Positions 43,429-54,506 of a stretch of DNA of 64,000 nt are shown in pieces. The position numbers and the translations under genes were made by a program. Numbering within the stretch: position 1 is the first letter of the stretch; each line of letters opens with the position of its first letter. Under the pieces are notes generated by a model. The model had not been told where the DNA came from. It was given only the letters and a program-made list of their open reading frames with translations, and did no database searches. Origin of the DNA: Irpex lacteus (taxonomy: Eukaryota > Basidiomycota > Agaricomycetes > Polyporales > Irpicaceae); NCBI GenBank assembly GCA_001986395.2, contig MQVO02000010.1:186001-250000 (forward strand), in the 5' to 3' direction.

Positions 43429-44563
43429 CGCGCGAAGATGAGTCGTCTGTCATAGAGCGCTTCGTAGAAGGACCACGGAGATTAGACGAATTAACGGCAT
43501 TATCGTGGTTACCGGAGCGAGCGGCGCCCTCCTGCATAACTTCGAGCTTGATGTCTTGGAGGCGAGCGACGTATGGCCAGCTACCCACCTCAAAGCTGTG
43601 CCAGCCGCCGAGGAAGAATCTCTTCCGAATTTCGATATCAAATCTCAAGATCGCCGGGAAGGAGATCTTGAACTCAGGACGTGCGCAGAGAAAATCGAAA
43701 TGAGAATTGAAAAGAGAGCAGGTCTCATCGGAGGCCGCTTGGCGTAGAATAATGACGAAGTTGCGGTAGGCATCTCTCCAATCTTCTTTGCTAATGGTCG
43801 TCTCTTCGGGCATTCCGCTGACGTCGATGAGGTCGCGCCTGACACCGTCTCGGTTGTGTTGTTTGGCATACTTGACAGCGGAGAGATTATTGGTGACTTG
43901 GTTAATAGCCGCGGTAGTGCAGGCGGTCAAAGGCAAATGATGTTTGTTGACAAGAAGGGTGACATAAGCCTCTGGGGGTACCACTGCCTGCGAGAAGAAG
44001 TCCCCGCCTTTTACCATCTCAATCTTCGATGCCGTTCCTGCAACCAACGATGCCGGGGACTTTGGGATAGTAGTATCCGCGGCGAGTTTGGCCACCGGCG
44101 CCTGAGTCGCTGCTTGCGCGCTCGGGATGTGCTTGGGTGGTTCCTGATTCGCGAGTATCTCGCCCAAGACCTCGTCCGCCGCCTCCTTAGCTATCCATCC
44201 AATCATTCTCTCTTGGCTCTGTTCGTCTCCTAGCTCCTCCAGAAATCCCCAGAAGGCAGCCTTATCGAGTTCGAACTGATCTGTATTCGGTTCGTCGCTG
44301 TTGTCTTTCGCAGCCCCTGAGTCGCCTTCGGGCACCGACTTGCTCGCCTCCATCCTCCGTTTCTCCAACACTCTCGACGTATTTGCATTGTCACCGGTCG
44401 TAGCACTTTCGCTTTCATCTACTGTCGACGAGTGACCATCTGAGTCGTGAGATCCATCACCCCCATCACGCGGGGCTTGAACCTTGTCCGGCGCCTTTGC
44501 GAATGCTGCCAATCGGTGCCCAGAGGTTCCTGCTGGTCTGTTGCTGGAAGGACCTTCAGTCAT
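43133..44563 (-). CDS. Gag-like protein of the Ngaro-like element
   Basis: 476 residues, starting MTEGPSSNRPAGTSGHRL. The N-terminal 130 residues are charged and disordered, and the middle is helical (EAYVTLLVNKHHLPLTACTT, RDAYRNFVIILRQAASDETC, RFFLGGWHSFEVGSWPY). The C-terminus carries two CCHC zinc knuckles, CLICGEVGHHAAVC and CSFCGATGHHAASKGC, that bind RNA or DNA. Nucleocapsid-like particle formation is inferred from the family. The promoter for the element would lie in A1, immediately to the right. Confidence 0.85.
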   Translation of the reverse strand: MTEGPSSNRPAGTSGHRLAAFAKAPDKVQAPRDGGDGSHDSDGHSSTVDESESATTGDNANTSRVLEKRRMEASKSVPEGDSGAAKDNSDEPNTDQFELDKAAFWGFLEELGDEQSQERMIGWIAKEAADEVLGEILANQEPPKHIPSAQAATQAPVAKLAADTTIPKSPASLVAGTASKIEMVKGGDFFSQAVVPPEAYVTLLVNKHHLPLTACTTAAINQVTNNLSAVKYAKQHNRDGVRRDLIDVSGMPEETTISKEDWRDAYRNFVIILRQAASDETCSLFNSHFDFLCARPEFKISFPAILRFDIEIRKRFFLGGWHSFEVGSWPYVARLQDIKLEVMQEGAARSGNHDNAVNSSNLRGPSTKRSMTDDSSSRGDSFRPFRSKEPKLCLICGEVGHHAAVCGKQTLPKGRPVYSAWYNDRLVSADKRKPICVFYNLHGKSQCRTSRCPGTSGHVCSFCGATGHHAASKGCF

Positions 44564-44594
44564 GACGGAGTTATAAGACGAGCAAAGCTCAGAA

Positions 44595-44746
44595 GTAGAA
44601 CAGTTATGTCGGGAGGACGAAGTGCGACGTCGAGGAGAAAGGATAAGTTCGACTCAGAGTCTCATTCGCACTTCCGTCCTCCCGGCGCTTACAAAGCACT
44701 AGTTTGGCCTTTCCGCTCGCGAGCTCGTTACAAGGCCAAACTGCAC
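44595..44746 (+). repeat. Ngaro-like element, A1 repeat
   Basis: Same 152 bp as A2, 32 bp upstream of the Gag start. It forms the transcript 5' end of the element and abuts the right 24-bp flank. Confidence 0.85.
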
Positions 44747-44770
44747 TGTGTGGGCAAATGAGATTGGATC
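44747..44770 (+). repeat. 24-bp direct repeat flanking the Ngaro-like element, right copy
   Basis: Identical to 39305-39328. It lies 145 bp upstream of the pyrophosphatase ATG. Confidence 0.8.
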
Positions 44771-44915
44771 GATTTTGGATCTGGTCGCTCGATTTCGATT
44801 ATCCGATGATTATCGCTGTTAGAAACGTTTATATAACTCCAAAAGCAGGATGAGATTCCAGACGGCCTTCCGACGTCTCTCTCTGCACAACCGTCATCTC
44901 CTACAGCTCAGGACC

Positions 44916-46172
44916 ATGTCTCGTCAGTCTCTTCGTTGTCTTTGATGTCTTCCTCGTCGTGCTGACCTGCCAGCTCATCAGAGTACACCACCCGCCAGAT
45001 CGGCGCGGCCAACACCCTCGGTACGTCAGATCAGTAGCCATAAGGACGACTCCAAGCTAACTCATCGCATCGCCAGAACACCGTGTGTTCATCGAGAAGA
45101 ACGACCACACCGTCGTCTCACCCTTCCACGACATCCCCCTCTTCGCCGATGCCAACAATGGCATCCTCAACATGATCGTCGAGGTCCCTCGCTGGACTAA
45201 CGCCAAGCTCGAGATCTCCAAGGAGGAGCCCTTCAACCCCATCAAGCAGGATATCAAGAAGGGCCGTTTGCGATTCGTCCGTAACTGCTTCCCCCACCAC
45301 GGCTACATCTGGAACTACGGTGCTTTCCCCCAGGTACGTGTCAACGCTCTCATCTCAGTATTTCCGCGTTTTTCTCAAATAAATTGCATGATTTGTAGAC
45401 TTGGGAAGATCCCCAGCAGCAGCACCCCGAGACGAAGGCTAAGGGTGACAACGACCCTCTTGATGTCTGCGAGATCGGTGAGCAGGTCGGCTACGTCGGC
45501 CAGGTCAAGCAGGTCAAGGTCCTCGGTATCATGGCTCTCCTCGACGAGGGTGAGACCGACTGGAAGGTCATCGTCGTCGACGTCAACGACCCTCTCGCCA
45601 ACAAGTTGAACGACATCGAGGATGTCGAGAACAACCTCCCTGGCCTCATTCGTGCCACGAATGAGTGGTTCCGGTACGTCACGCGACTCTTGGCTTAGAA
45701 AAGAGGACGAATCAATTGAAAATGGGATATTGCAGTATCTACAAGATCCCCGATGGCAAGCCCGAGAACCAGTTCGCCTTCTCCGGCGAGGCAAAGAACA
45801 AGAAGTATGCCACCGAGATCATCCACGAGTGCCACGAGGCATGGCGCAGGCTCATCTCCGGCCAGAGCCCCGCAAAGACTGCTTCGTATGACCTCTCGAT
45901 GTACGTGTTCTGCACACACGTCTCACTTCGAAATCTGCATGCTCACTCCTCTTTTTCCGTTTGTAGCACGAACACCACTATTCCGGATAGTCCCGGTTAC
46001 GTGACCAAGAACGACCCCGCTTACCAGTCCATCCCTCCTGACTCCAGGAAGCCCCCTGCTCCTATCGAGCCTGCCAGTACGTGTTCATCTTTATCTTTCC
46101 TCTCACACTCATTGACCTTCTGCCCCTTTTCTAGTCTCCAAGTGGTTCTACATCGCCTCCGCTCAGGTATAG
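44916..46172 (+). CDS. IPP1: Soluble inorganic pyrophosphatase
   Basis: Family I pyrophosphatase: hydrolyses PPi to phosphate, pulling biosynthetic reactions forward in cytosol and nucleus; essential in yeast. The first exon is 7 nt (ATGTCTC, 44916-44922), spliced to 44982-45020, 45077-45333 and 45399-45673. Three more exons end at 46172. The protein begins [20 protein letters not shown]. Key motifs are ISPF-like [39 protein letters not shown] and the signature [12 protein letters not shown] with its metal-binding Asp residues, then [17 protein letters not shown]. The C-terminus is [12 protein letters not shown]. The codon bias (C-ending) fits high expression. The Ngaro-like insertion lies directly upstream. 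Confidence 0.95.
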
Positions 46173-46568
46173 ATCACTCTTTCTGCACAATGTAAAAGTA
46201 AATCAGTCGGGAATAACGAAAACTTCTCTTTCTCGTGCATCTTGCTACGTATACCAAGGATGAGTTGCCAAAATCTCGTATCTGAGTCTACGTGGCTGCA
46301 AGTGTTGCTTGTCACAGGTTAGAGAGACAGACAAGCGTGAAGTACGTGGCCATCGCAAGATATCTCTGCCAAGCAAGTTCAAAAAGCACTGTCAACAGAA
46401 CCGTCAATCGACTGCAAGGAAATGTGTGCGTTAAAGCACGTCCATCAGCTTGGATGTTTGAATGTGTAGACATTAATGTATTTTAAGGGTACATGCGTTG
46501 GTATAAGCCAGTGAATGATCATATCCTCTCAGATCTCAACCTCAATCGTGAACGAGCTCAACGAACGC
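46173..46568. other. Convergent 3' intergenic region
   Basis: About 400 bp between the stops of the pyrophosphatase (+) and POM152 (-). Nothing recognised. Confidence 0.5.
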
Positions 46569-49500
46569 TCATCGTGTTTTATCTACCGTGCCATCAGGCT
46601 GCGCTGGAGGGTATCGACAATAGCGATCTGAGATGAACGTGATCGTCCATGTGCCTATAAACCACACATAGAAAGTTTAGCCAACCAATTCTGTACAGAA
46701 ACGTTTATGAGGTTTACTAACCTTCCAATGCGGAGAAGATCGAGTATTCTCTCGTGGTCACCCCTGAGACAGTATGCGTCTCCAACACCTTACCTTGTAC
46801 ACCCTTCTTATTGCTCAGCTCGGCTCGTTGATACGTGAAGGTGAACGGAGGTTCGCCGATGAGCGTGAACACGATCTCGGCTTGATCACCTACATACAAC
46901 ACAACAGATCAGCCCATGACCTCTTTGGTCAAATGTATTCAGTGTACACGCACCTTCATGAATATCCTGGATAATCCTCTTCCCATGTCCCACTTGCGCG
47001 GAAGGAAGAGGATGCACCTGGTACCTCAAGTCCGTGACAGCCGTCCTACACATCTTCTGCTGGTGTGCGATCGAGGTGATAGCGAACTCGCCAGGCTGTT
47101 CCTGTTTAATCGCGAACGGCGAGACCTTGGCCTCTTGGTTGTACACTTTCCCGTTGATACGGTAGCTGTTTAGGAGCAGGATGTCGTCAGTAAGAGTTGT
47201 TACCCTCGGGCATGAATATGAGGATGGAGATTAGGAATACATACCCGATAGCCCAAGGGGGCGTACCCTCAAGTTGGAACTGCGCGACTTCGCCCATACA
47301 AAAATGCTCTCTCCTATCGAACGGCACGATCGCAGCCGTCTCAGCCACATCCAGCCATATCGACCTATGCAACGGATCAGGTATCGTCTGCTCGCATCCC
47401 GAGACGTCCCGTACAGAGTCGATCGTTACCTGGTGAGGACCGATAGACTTGAAGATATACGACGGAAGGTTCAACCTCCATACGTGGTCGGGAACGACGA
47501 GGCTTTCCTGGCGGGTTTCGCTGGCGGCCAAGTTCTTGATAGTGAGTGCGAGACGGAAGGGAGGTGTCCCGGATAGTTGGATCACACCGTCCGAACCGCT
47601 GTTGTCATGTGGGGTGAGTGCATCGTTGAGACAGTATGTGATCCTATTGCGGTTCTTGAACCGCGCAGAAGGACGTTGTAGGACCTGTTGCTCAAACAGC
47701 AGTCTCTGCGAGCGAGGGATGATCGCATTCTTGTTCTTCGCCAACGGATACGCCGCATCGCCAATTTGCTTCACCTCATAGTAGATACGCGCAGCTTCTG
47801 AAGTGTGCAGTTGGAATCGTGTACGCGGCTGGATACTGCTAAACGTAGGCTGGTCGATGATCTTCGTCCCGCCGGCTTCGGCATCACGCGCGACGTTGTA
47901 CATGATCTGGAAGGGCGGGCGACCGGTGAGGTCCAAATCGACATGATCGTTGTTTCCTTCGCAGATAGGTAAGAGGATGTGCGAGCCATTGTGGGGTTGG
48001 TATATCGTTTCGATTTCTGGGGACAATTTGGCAGCCGGTCGCGGAATCCAGTCTACAGAGTAATCTGCACTGTCTTCGAAGACAGATCCAGGGCATTGAG
48101 TATCGGATACCTGGAAATTATTTGTGAGCAGCTTGACGAGGATGGTGCGGCAACATTGCATACCTCGGTGATCTCGTAGGTCCCTTTCTCAGTGACCTTG
48201 AGCTCATCATTCGGGCTCTGCAAAGTAGCAGTGTAGACTTGATGAGGGGCTTCAGCACGTCTGTACTTCAACCTCCACGGCTGCATAGCAAAGCATATAA
48301 GGACCAAGCATGCAGATGACACGACACCGCAAACTTACGCCGTCACCAGTCAGTCGAAGTGGAAGCGTCGCTTGTTCGCCTTCTAGGATAGTAACCTTGC
48401 GCTTGTCCTTCACACCGTAGAACTTGGCCGTAGGCTAACAAAATGTTCAGCAAACCTGTCTAAAATACCACAGTGAACGATTCGTACCTTGACTCTTCTA
48501 ACGTTGACAACAACGCCAGGTACAGACACAGACCGTTTGCATCCATAAGCGTCCTCGACGCTCACTAGTCCAAATCAGCCAGTATTCACTGCATGCGCAA
48601 GTATTCTCCAAACTTACCTAGGTCGACCTCGAAGGAACCACCGTTCTTGTCGATAATCGCAGGAATAGGTATCTGGATCCTCTCGCGCTGCTTCTGCAGC
48701 TTCGCAATCTGCACAATCTCAGACCCTCTCGGTCCCACGACCTGCAAATCCAAATTCCACGGTCCCGTACCCTTTCACACCACCGTTAGCCTCCTCATCC
48801 ATAATTCACAAACACCAAACTGGAACGCACCTTCAAATCAACCTCAACATCAACCTTATTCCCCTCACAACTACTAATCTTCTTCCTCCCTCCCCTCCCA
48901 CCCATTCCCGGCCTACCAACATTCGCATTATGCGCAAAGTCCGCACTAGCAGGCGGATGCACGACCTGATCGATACTCGGGCCATCAAGCGGCACCTTCT
49001 TATAATTCGCATCGCTCAATTGCGTGAATCGGAACATATAGTGACCGCTCCGTTCGGGCTGGATGGTGAACTCGCCGCGCGAGGAGGGGAATACTTTCAC
49101 GTCTTCGCGAGGAGGCGTGGATTTGTCTTTTTGGGAGGTGTAGTAGACGTGGAAGGGGGGTGTGCCGTGCAGGACTAGGGAGGCTGATACGCCTGTATCT
49201 CCCGAGCTACAAAAGCCGTCAGAATAGGTGTATAATAAGTGGAGGGAGAGTCAGACTCACCACTCATGGATCTTCTTCCACTCAATCTCAGCAGTAGGCA
49301 CAGGCCTCTCCACAACCCTACAAACATCCGGACTCTCCACATCCCCCTCACAATACCTCCCATTTACCTTCGTAATCGCGTACTCCCCGGGCGCGTTCGC
49401 CCTAAAAACCACCTCCCTCCCATTCGCACTACCACTAACATTCTGCGATGTATGCAGCGTCTTCACCCACGCCTTCAATTTCTTCGCACCCTGAGAGCCA

Positions 49501-51308
49501 GTGACCAAGAGTTCGTCGTCGGACGGCGGCGTATACTTCACCTGAACGTCCAACGGATAGTCAAGACTGTCCGCAGAACGAGCGTCGATCGTCAGGCCCG
49601 TGTCTGAGCCAATGAGGAGAGCGGCGGGGTTGCCTGGTCCACAATGCTTGAACGACACACTCGGCCTCTTCAGCACATCCACACTTCTCGTCGTCTTCCC
49701 ATCCCCCTTCTCGCTTGCACCATTACCGACTTGGACGGTATTCCCCAGCGCGTCCGTAACAGACTCCAACACGTACAAATGCCTGCCGAGCGCGTCCAAC
49801 GACACCGTCAACGGCACACTCAACTGCTCCGGCCTCCTACTACTCGTAACAGCCCCCAGCCTCCTATTACTCCCTGCTGCTGCTGAATGCTCACCGCCTT
49901 CAATCCCCTCAACCATAAACGCCTCCCTCCTCCCATTAACATCCTTATGCCACCTCAAACTCAACGGCGGGACGCCATACACATCAATATTCAACTCTAG
50001 CTCCTCACCGGAGCCACTCGTCAGTCCGGGGGCTGCGCAGCGTACGGAATGCTCTGAGGAGAGCGAGGAGGAGGAGGAGGAGGAGGAGGAGAAGGAGGCG
50101 GAGGGACAGGGGACGACGGATAGTTCTGCGGGGAAGACGAGCCGCGCTTCGACGTTGGATGTGTCCATTACGCGTTCGAGGCGTACGATGCCGGGTTTGT
50201 TGATGCGGAGGTGGACGAGAGTTTGACTCCTTTGCAACGAACTCTTGCCCCCTGGTCTACTGGTGTCAGAATCTTCACCCTCCTCCGAGTCTTCGTCATC
50301 GTCATAGTCGTATTCATCGTCGTCCTCTGCGTCGCGTTTCGCAGAGGCTGCTACGCGTGCGACTTGTAGCGACTCCTGTCGCGAAGCTTCGATCGCCTTG
50401 AGGTCTTTCGCGCTCAAATCCACTCTGTCCACCTTCCCCACCGCCTTCCCATTCGCATTAACAGACTCGTCGTACCCAAGAGGCGTAAGCGTGTACCGTA
50501 TCCCCGTCGGGTTCGTATTATTCAGGAGCAGCGGTACGAGGATGCTCTCGCCTGGAGAGGCGATGCAGAATGTTTGGGCGTAGGGGTTTAGGTGTGCGGT
50601 GCTTATGGGTGACATCCGGACTGTGTGTTGGCCGAGGAGGTGGGTGTCTTTGCTGGAGGTGTAGCCTATGAGGCTGCCGATTCCGAGGGTTGTGACTACG
50701 TCGGATATGCTGAACCGAGGTGCTGTCGATGCGACGTCTCCTGGGTCTTGCCACGATAATCATTCTCAGCGACGTACAGCAATGTCAAGGTGAAGACTCA
50801 CTAGTAAACCGTATACTAGGCACAAGACTCCACGCCCCACCAACCCCCAAATTCACCGACACCGCACCAAACAGAAAGCCATCAACCAGCCATAGGGAGA
50901 GTATCTGAACGAGCACGACGGACTTGGCGTAGTCGAGCCGCGGTATTCGGAGGAAGGCGAGGAGGGCGAGGTAGAGGAAGTCGACGAAGAACCATTTGAA
51001 GGCGTAGTGCGCGTTGTGGCCGTCGATGAAGAGGTAGCGGAAGATGTCGATGAATTTTATTGCCTGGTGGGGAGGAGGGTTAGTGGTGTGGTAATGGAGA
51101 GTGGGAGGTGGGAGGTGGAGGGTGGCGCGGGTGAAGGGAAGTTGAAGTGACAACAACTATCGAGCACAGAGTATCCAGACCATTGTAAAGAGCTACGCAC
51201 TTGTATGAGAGCACCCAAACTCAAATAATACAATCTCTGCGAAGGAACATCAATAAACTCCTCCGGTATGAGCGGTTTCTTTTGCAGCGGTTTCGTTTCC
51301 GTAGACAT
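46569..51308 (-). CDS. POM152: Nucleoporin POM152 (nuclear pore membrane ring)
   Basis: Fungal nuclear-pore transmembrane protein, functional analogue of gp210. It starts MSTETKPLQKKPLIPEEFID, then VPSQRLYYLSLGALIQ. The membrane region FIDIFRYLFIDGHNAHYAFK, DFLYLALLAFLRIPRLDYAK and VVLVQILSLWLVDGFLFGAV follows. The lumenal part is a series of Ig-like repeats, each carrying phrases like GTPPFRL, GEPPFTFTY or GEYAITKV (for example GTPPWAIGY and GRPPFQIMY). The C-terminal exon after the intron near 46716 ends DRYCRYPPAQPDGTVDKTR. An acidic insert (EDDDEYDYDDDEDSEEGED, around 50,270-50,340) interrupts the N-terminal lumenal region. At least ten introns. POM152 is restricted to fungi and close relatives. 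Confidence 0.92.
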
Positions 51309-51892
51309 ATTGCCCGCCCGTGCCAGCTGTCTTGCCTATCTTTCGTCGGCCTATTTGTTCGTCTAGTTCATGAAAACGTTACGCGTCCTAAGCAAAATAC
51401 AAGTGTTGCCGGGAAGGTGGTGGTGGCTGAGGTCAAGAGACAATGAAGGTGAGAGACACTGCTGCACGCGACGCGCTTTCTGCGTGACCGCATTCGGCTA
51501 TAGGCGCCCATGTTTATTCGAGGCAGTTTTCCCGCGCCACAAAGATCGAGCGTGGGAAGTTCCGAGGCCACATTGCTTTCGTTAGGTTCGGAGACAATAC
51601 GAAGAGGCTTCCGCAGTTCTGTGATATCGTTACCCCACCGACACACTGTGAGAATACATAGATCTGAATAACCATCAGGACTCAAAGGGATGCAACTCTA
51701 TGTACCGACGCTGAGGAACCCCCTTATAGGCAAGTCATTTTGACTCAACTTCCATCACCTTACAAATGTATCCCAAACACTATTCGCACAGCCATAGAAG
51801 ATGATTCTATATCATGGATAGATTGCGTAGCAGATGCGAGAGACTAGAACGGGATACAATAGAAACAATACAAATACACGACCGATAATAAC
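51309..51892. other. Intergenic POM152-histone H4
   Basis: 584 bp upstream of POM152 and downstream of H4. No gene, tRNA or repeat recognised. Confidence 0.5.
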
Positions 51893-52387
<495 letters not shown>

Positions 52388-52692
52388 GATATACGAGACT
52401 TGATAAAGTGTTAAAGGGAGGGAGAAGTGTTTGTGGAACTCCTACAAGGAGACTGTGCGGAGGATGATGGTGGTTGGAGGAGAAGGGCAGTGGTGGCTGC
52501 AACTGCTCGCGACTCGCGCCTCATATACCACTCTGTCGCGTGTGGTCCTATTTGGCGCATTCATCAACGTCACGTGAATGATGCGTGACGCGCTATGGGC
52601 GTCTTTTCCTTTCTGGTCGCATAATCGAGCGCTCAGGTGTGGGGAGACGCTGGGAGACTGAGTCGTGGCCAGGACGTTTCTCTGTGACCACG
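52388..52692. promoter_or_regulatory. Divergent histone H4 / thioredoxin promoter
   Basis: 305 bp spacer. It contains CGTCACGTGAATGATGCGTGACG (about 52,567-52,589), an inverted CGTCAC/GTGACG pair including a CACGTG E-box. Regulatory use is inferred. Confidence 0.4.
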
Positions 52693-53365
52693 ATGCCCAT
52701 AACGACTCTGACCTCGTTGTCCCAGCTCAATGACATCCTTTCAAAGGCCGGCAACAAACTATCGGTCATTGACTTCCATGCAACATGGTGCGCAGCCTCC
52801 AATGGCCTAAGCTGAGGCCTTCAAGTTGATGTGCTTGTACGATGTAGGTGCGGTCCATGCCATATGATTGCACCCACCTTCGAGGCCCTGTCTAAACAGC
52901 ACACGAACGTCAATTTCCTCAAGTGTGATGTTGACGCTGTGAGGGATGTGGCTGCTCATTATCGGGTGCAGGCGATGTGAGTAATGGAGTTGATCGTACG
53001 CATAATCGCTTTGGACTTAAAGGACGTATTGTAAAGGCCTACGTTTGTCTTTATCAAGAACTCAAGCGTCGTAGAGACAATCAAAGGAGCCAACAAGAGG
53101 TAACGCCCTCCACCCCCTCTTAAGATCTTTCCACTCATAGCCATCCACAACAACATACAGTGCACTAGAAACCGCCGTCCGCAAACACGCCTCAACCTCC
53201 TCAGGCGGCACCTTCTCCGGCCAAGGCCACACACTCGGCAGCGGGCCCTCCAGATCTGACCGTCCTGCTGCTCCTACTCTTCCGTTTTGGAATAATCTGG
53301 ACCCGTCGGCGAAGGCGTTTGTCGTTCTGCTTGGGGCTTATGCTTTGTTTTGGTATTGCAGTTGA
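52693..53365 (+). CDS. Thioredoxin with C-terminal membrane anchor
   Basis: Thiol-disulfide oxidoreductase fold. It starts MPITTLTSLSQLNDILSKAG. Active site WCGPC is formed across the first intron (ATG|GTGCGC...TAG|GTGCGG). The cis-Pro motif MPTF follows the second intron, and KSALETAVRKHAS closes the domain. A Gly/Ser/Pro-rich linker of about 40 residues then leads to PSAKAFVVLLGAYALFWYCS, a short hydrophobic C-terminal segment with only one residue behind it. This arrangement predicts a tail-anchored protein facing the cytosol, on ER or mitochondrial outer membrane. Ordinary cytosolic thioredoxins stop at the domain end (about 105 residues). The stop TGA is at 53363-53365. Confidence 0.85.
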
Positions 53366-54506
53366 ACGTTGAGGAAAGCAAGGTTGTTTATATGAGAATC
53401 AGAGTACGTTGTATATCAGTTGGTCAATTTATTTGGATACGGGATCAGTTGATATATACGAATATTTATTCATACTTCTCTTATTTATGGAGATAGCGCA
53501 TCTGAGAATTTCTACTAACCTTGTCAATTCCAACTGCTGTTCGTATTAGCCTTCAGTGTACTTGTAAGGCTTAAGCTTGAGGTTCGTCTGCATATTATGG
53601 TCTACCGCTACGTGCTAACAATACATCCATGCTTCAGTGCCCATACACAAATCCAGCCTTCACCCCACTGCGCCGCCTCCAGAATGGTATAGCACAACAC
53701 ATCACAACGGCGAGATGCCATCCCGAACTGTCTTCCTTTCTGTCTCTACACGTGAGAGAAGACTTACAGCCTAAACATCAAGCAAAATTACCGTCTCTTC
53801 TCTTCCAACAACATGAGATCGAGGCCGTCCCGACTCTGTCTCTACGGTCAGGAGAGCAAGGCGTGCGGTACGCACCATTTTAGAAGTCCCTGAGCATTCA
53901 AGTTCACAGTGGCGGCGTGTGTGAGTCTGCTAGACATAATTTCTTGGATTTTCAAAGTTCTCGTGAGTTGCCAGCCTACTACTATGTTTCACGCCTCACA
54001 GATTTATTTTATAACTCTCACTATAGATTGACTCGCCACGCCGGCCATCCTTATAAAATACTTTTTTTCAAAACTCACCTCCACCAGATTGTTAATACCA
54101 TCGCCGCGAACGAACTCACTTGAAATGGGGCCACCCAGTCATCATCCAGCAGTTTTGTGTTAATGCTCCCACACTCCATTGCCAGTCACGGTACGCACTC
54201 ATTTGGATAATTTTCATCGGGCAGTGTTTGCTAAAGCGAGCGCAGCACCAGTACTATTTGGCAGCACTGTAACATGAACCCCGGAAGTGAACAGTGCGAA
54301 GCCCCCGGAGCACACTCGCGCAGTGTCGCTGTCCAGGTCTCAAATCACCGAATGGCTTCGTCTGTTTCTCGATGTCACACCAAGTGTCGCAGATGTGACA
54401 CATCCGGATTCAAACGGTAGGGAGTTCAAGTTCCAAAATGTACCGCGGACACGTATTTCTATAAATTAGATCACAGCTAGACTTGTAGGCCATTTACACA
54501 ACTACT
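53366..54506. other. Intergenic, about 1.1 kb
   Basis: No gene I can support. A short minus-strand piece near 53,549-53,590 reads TNLKLKPYKYTEG to a stop just after an acceptor-like ATATGCAG. It could be the last exon of a small gene, but I could not find convincing upstream exons. Confidence 0.35.

Larger units (their letters stand above)
39329..44746 (-). mobile_element. Ngaro-like tyrosine-recombinase retrotransposon with split direct repeats
   Basis: 5.4 kb element transcribed leftwards, with the order Gag, RT/RNase H, tyrosine recombinase. There is no methyltransferase domain, which points to Ngaro rather than DIRS1. The A repeat occurs as A1 (44595-44746) and A2 (39395-39546), 152 bp and identical by eye. 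The B repeat (30 bp, identical) lies on both sides of A2, at 39676-39705 and 39330-39359. This A1 - ORFs - B1 A2 B2 order is the split-direct-repeat pattern of DIRS-like elements. Identical repeats imply a recent insertion. The whole unit sits between two identical 24-bp sequences, 39305-39328 and 44747-44770. The recombinase frame has a one-base slip (see CDS entry), so this copy may be non-autonomous. Confidence 0.88.

Noticed and set aside
49239..50226. Long plus-strand frames opposite POM152
   Set aside because: Antisense shadows of the POM152 coding sequence; Ser/Arg/Glu-rich as expected from reverse translation of its exons.
53629..53883. 85-codon plus-strand frame downstream of the thioredoxin
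   Set aside because: No recognisable sequence, no splice context; coding support absent.
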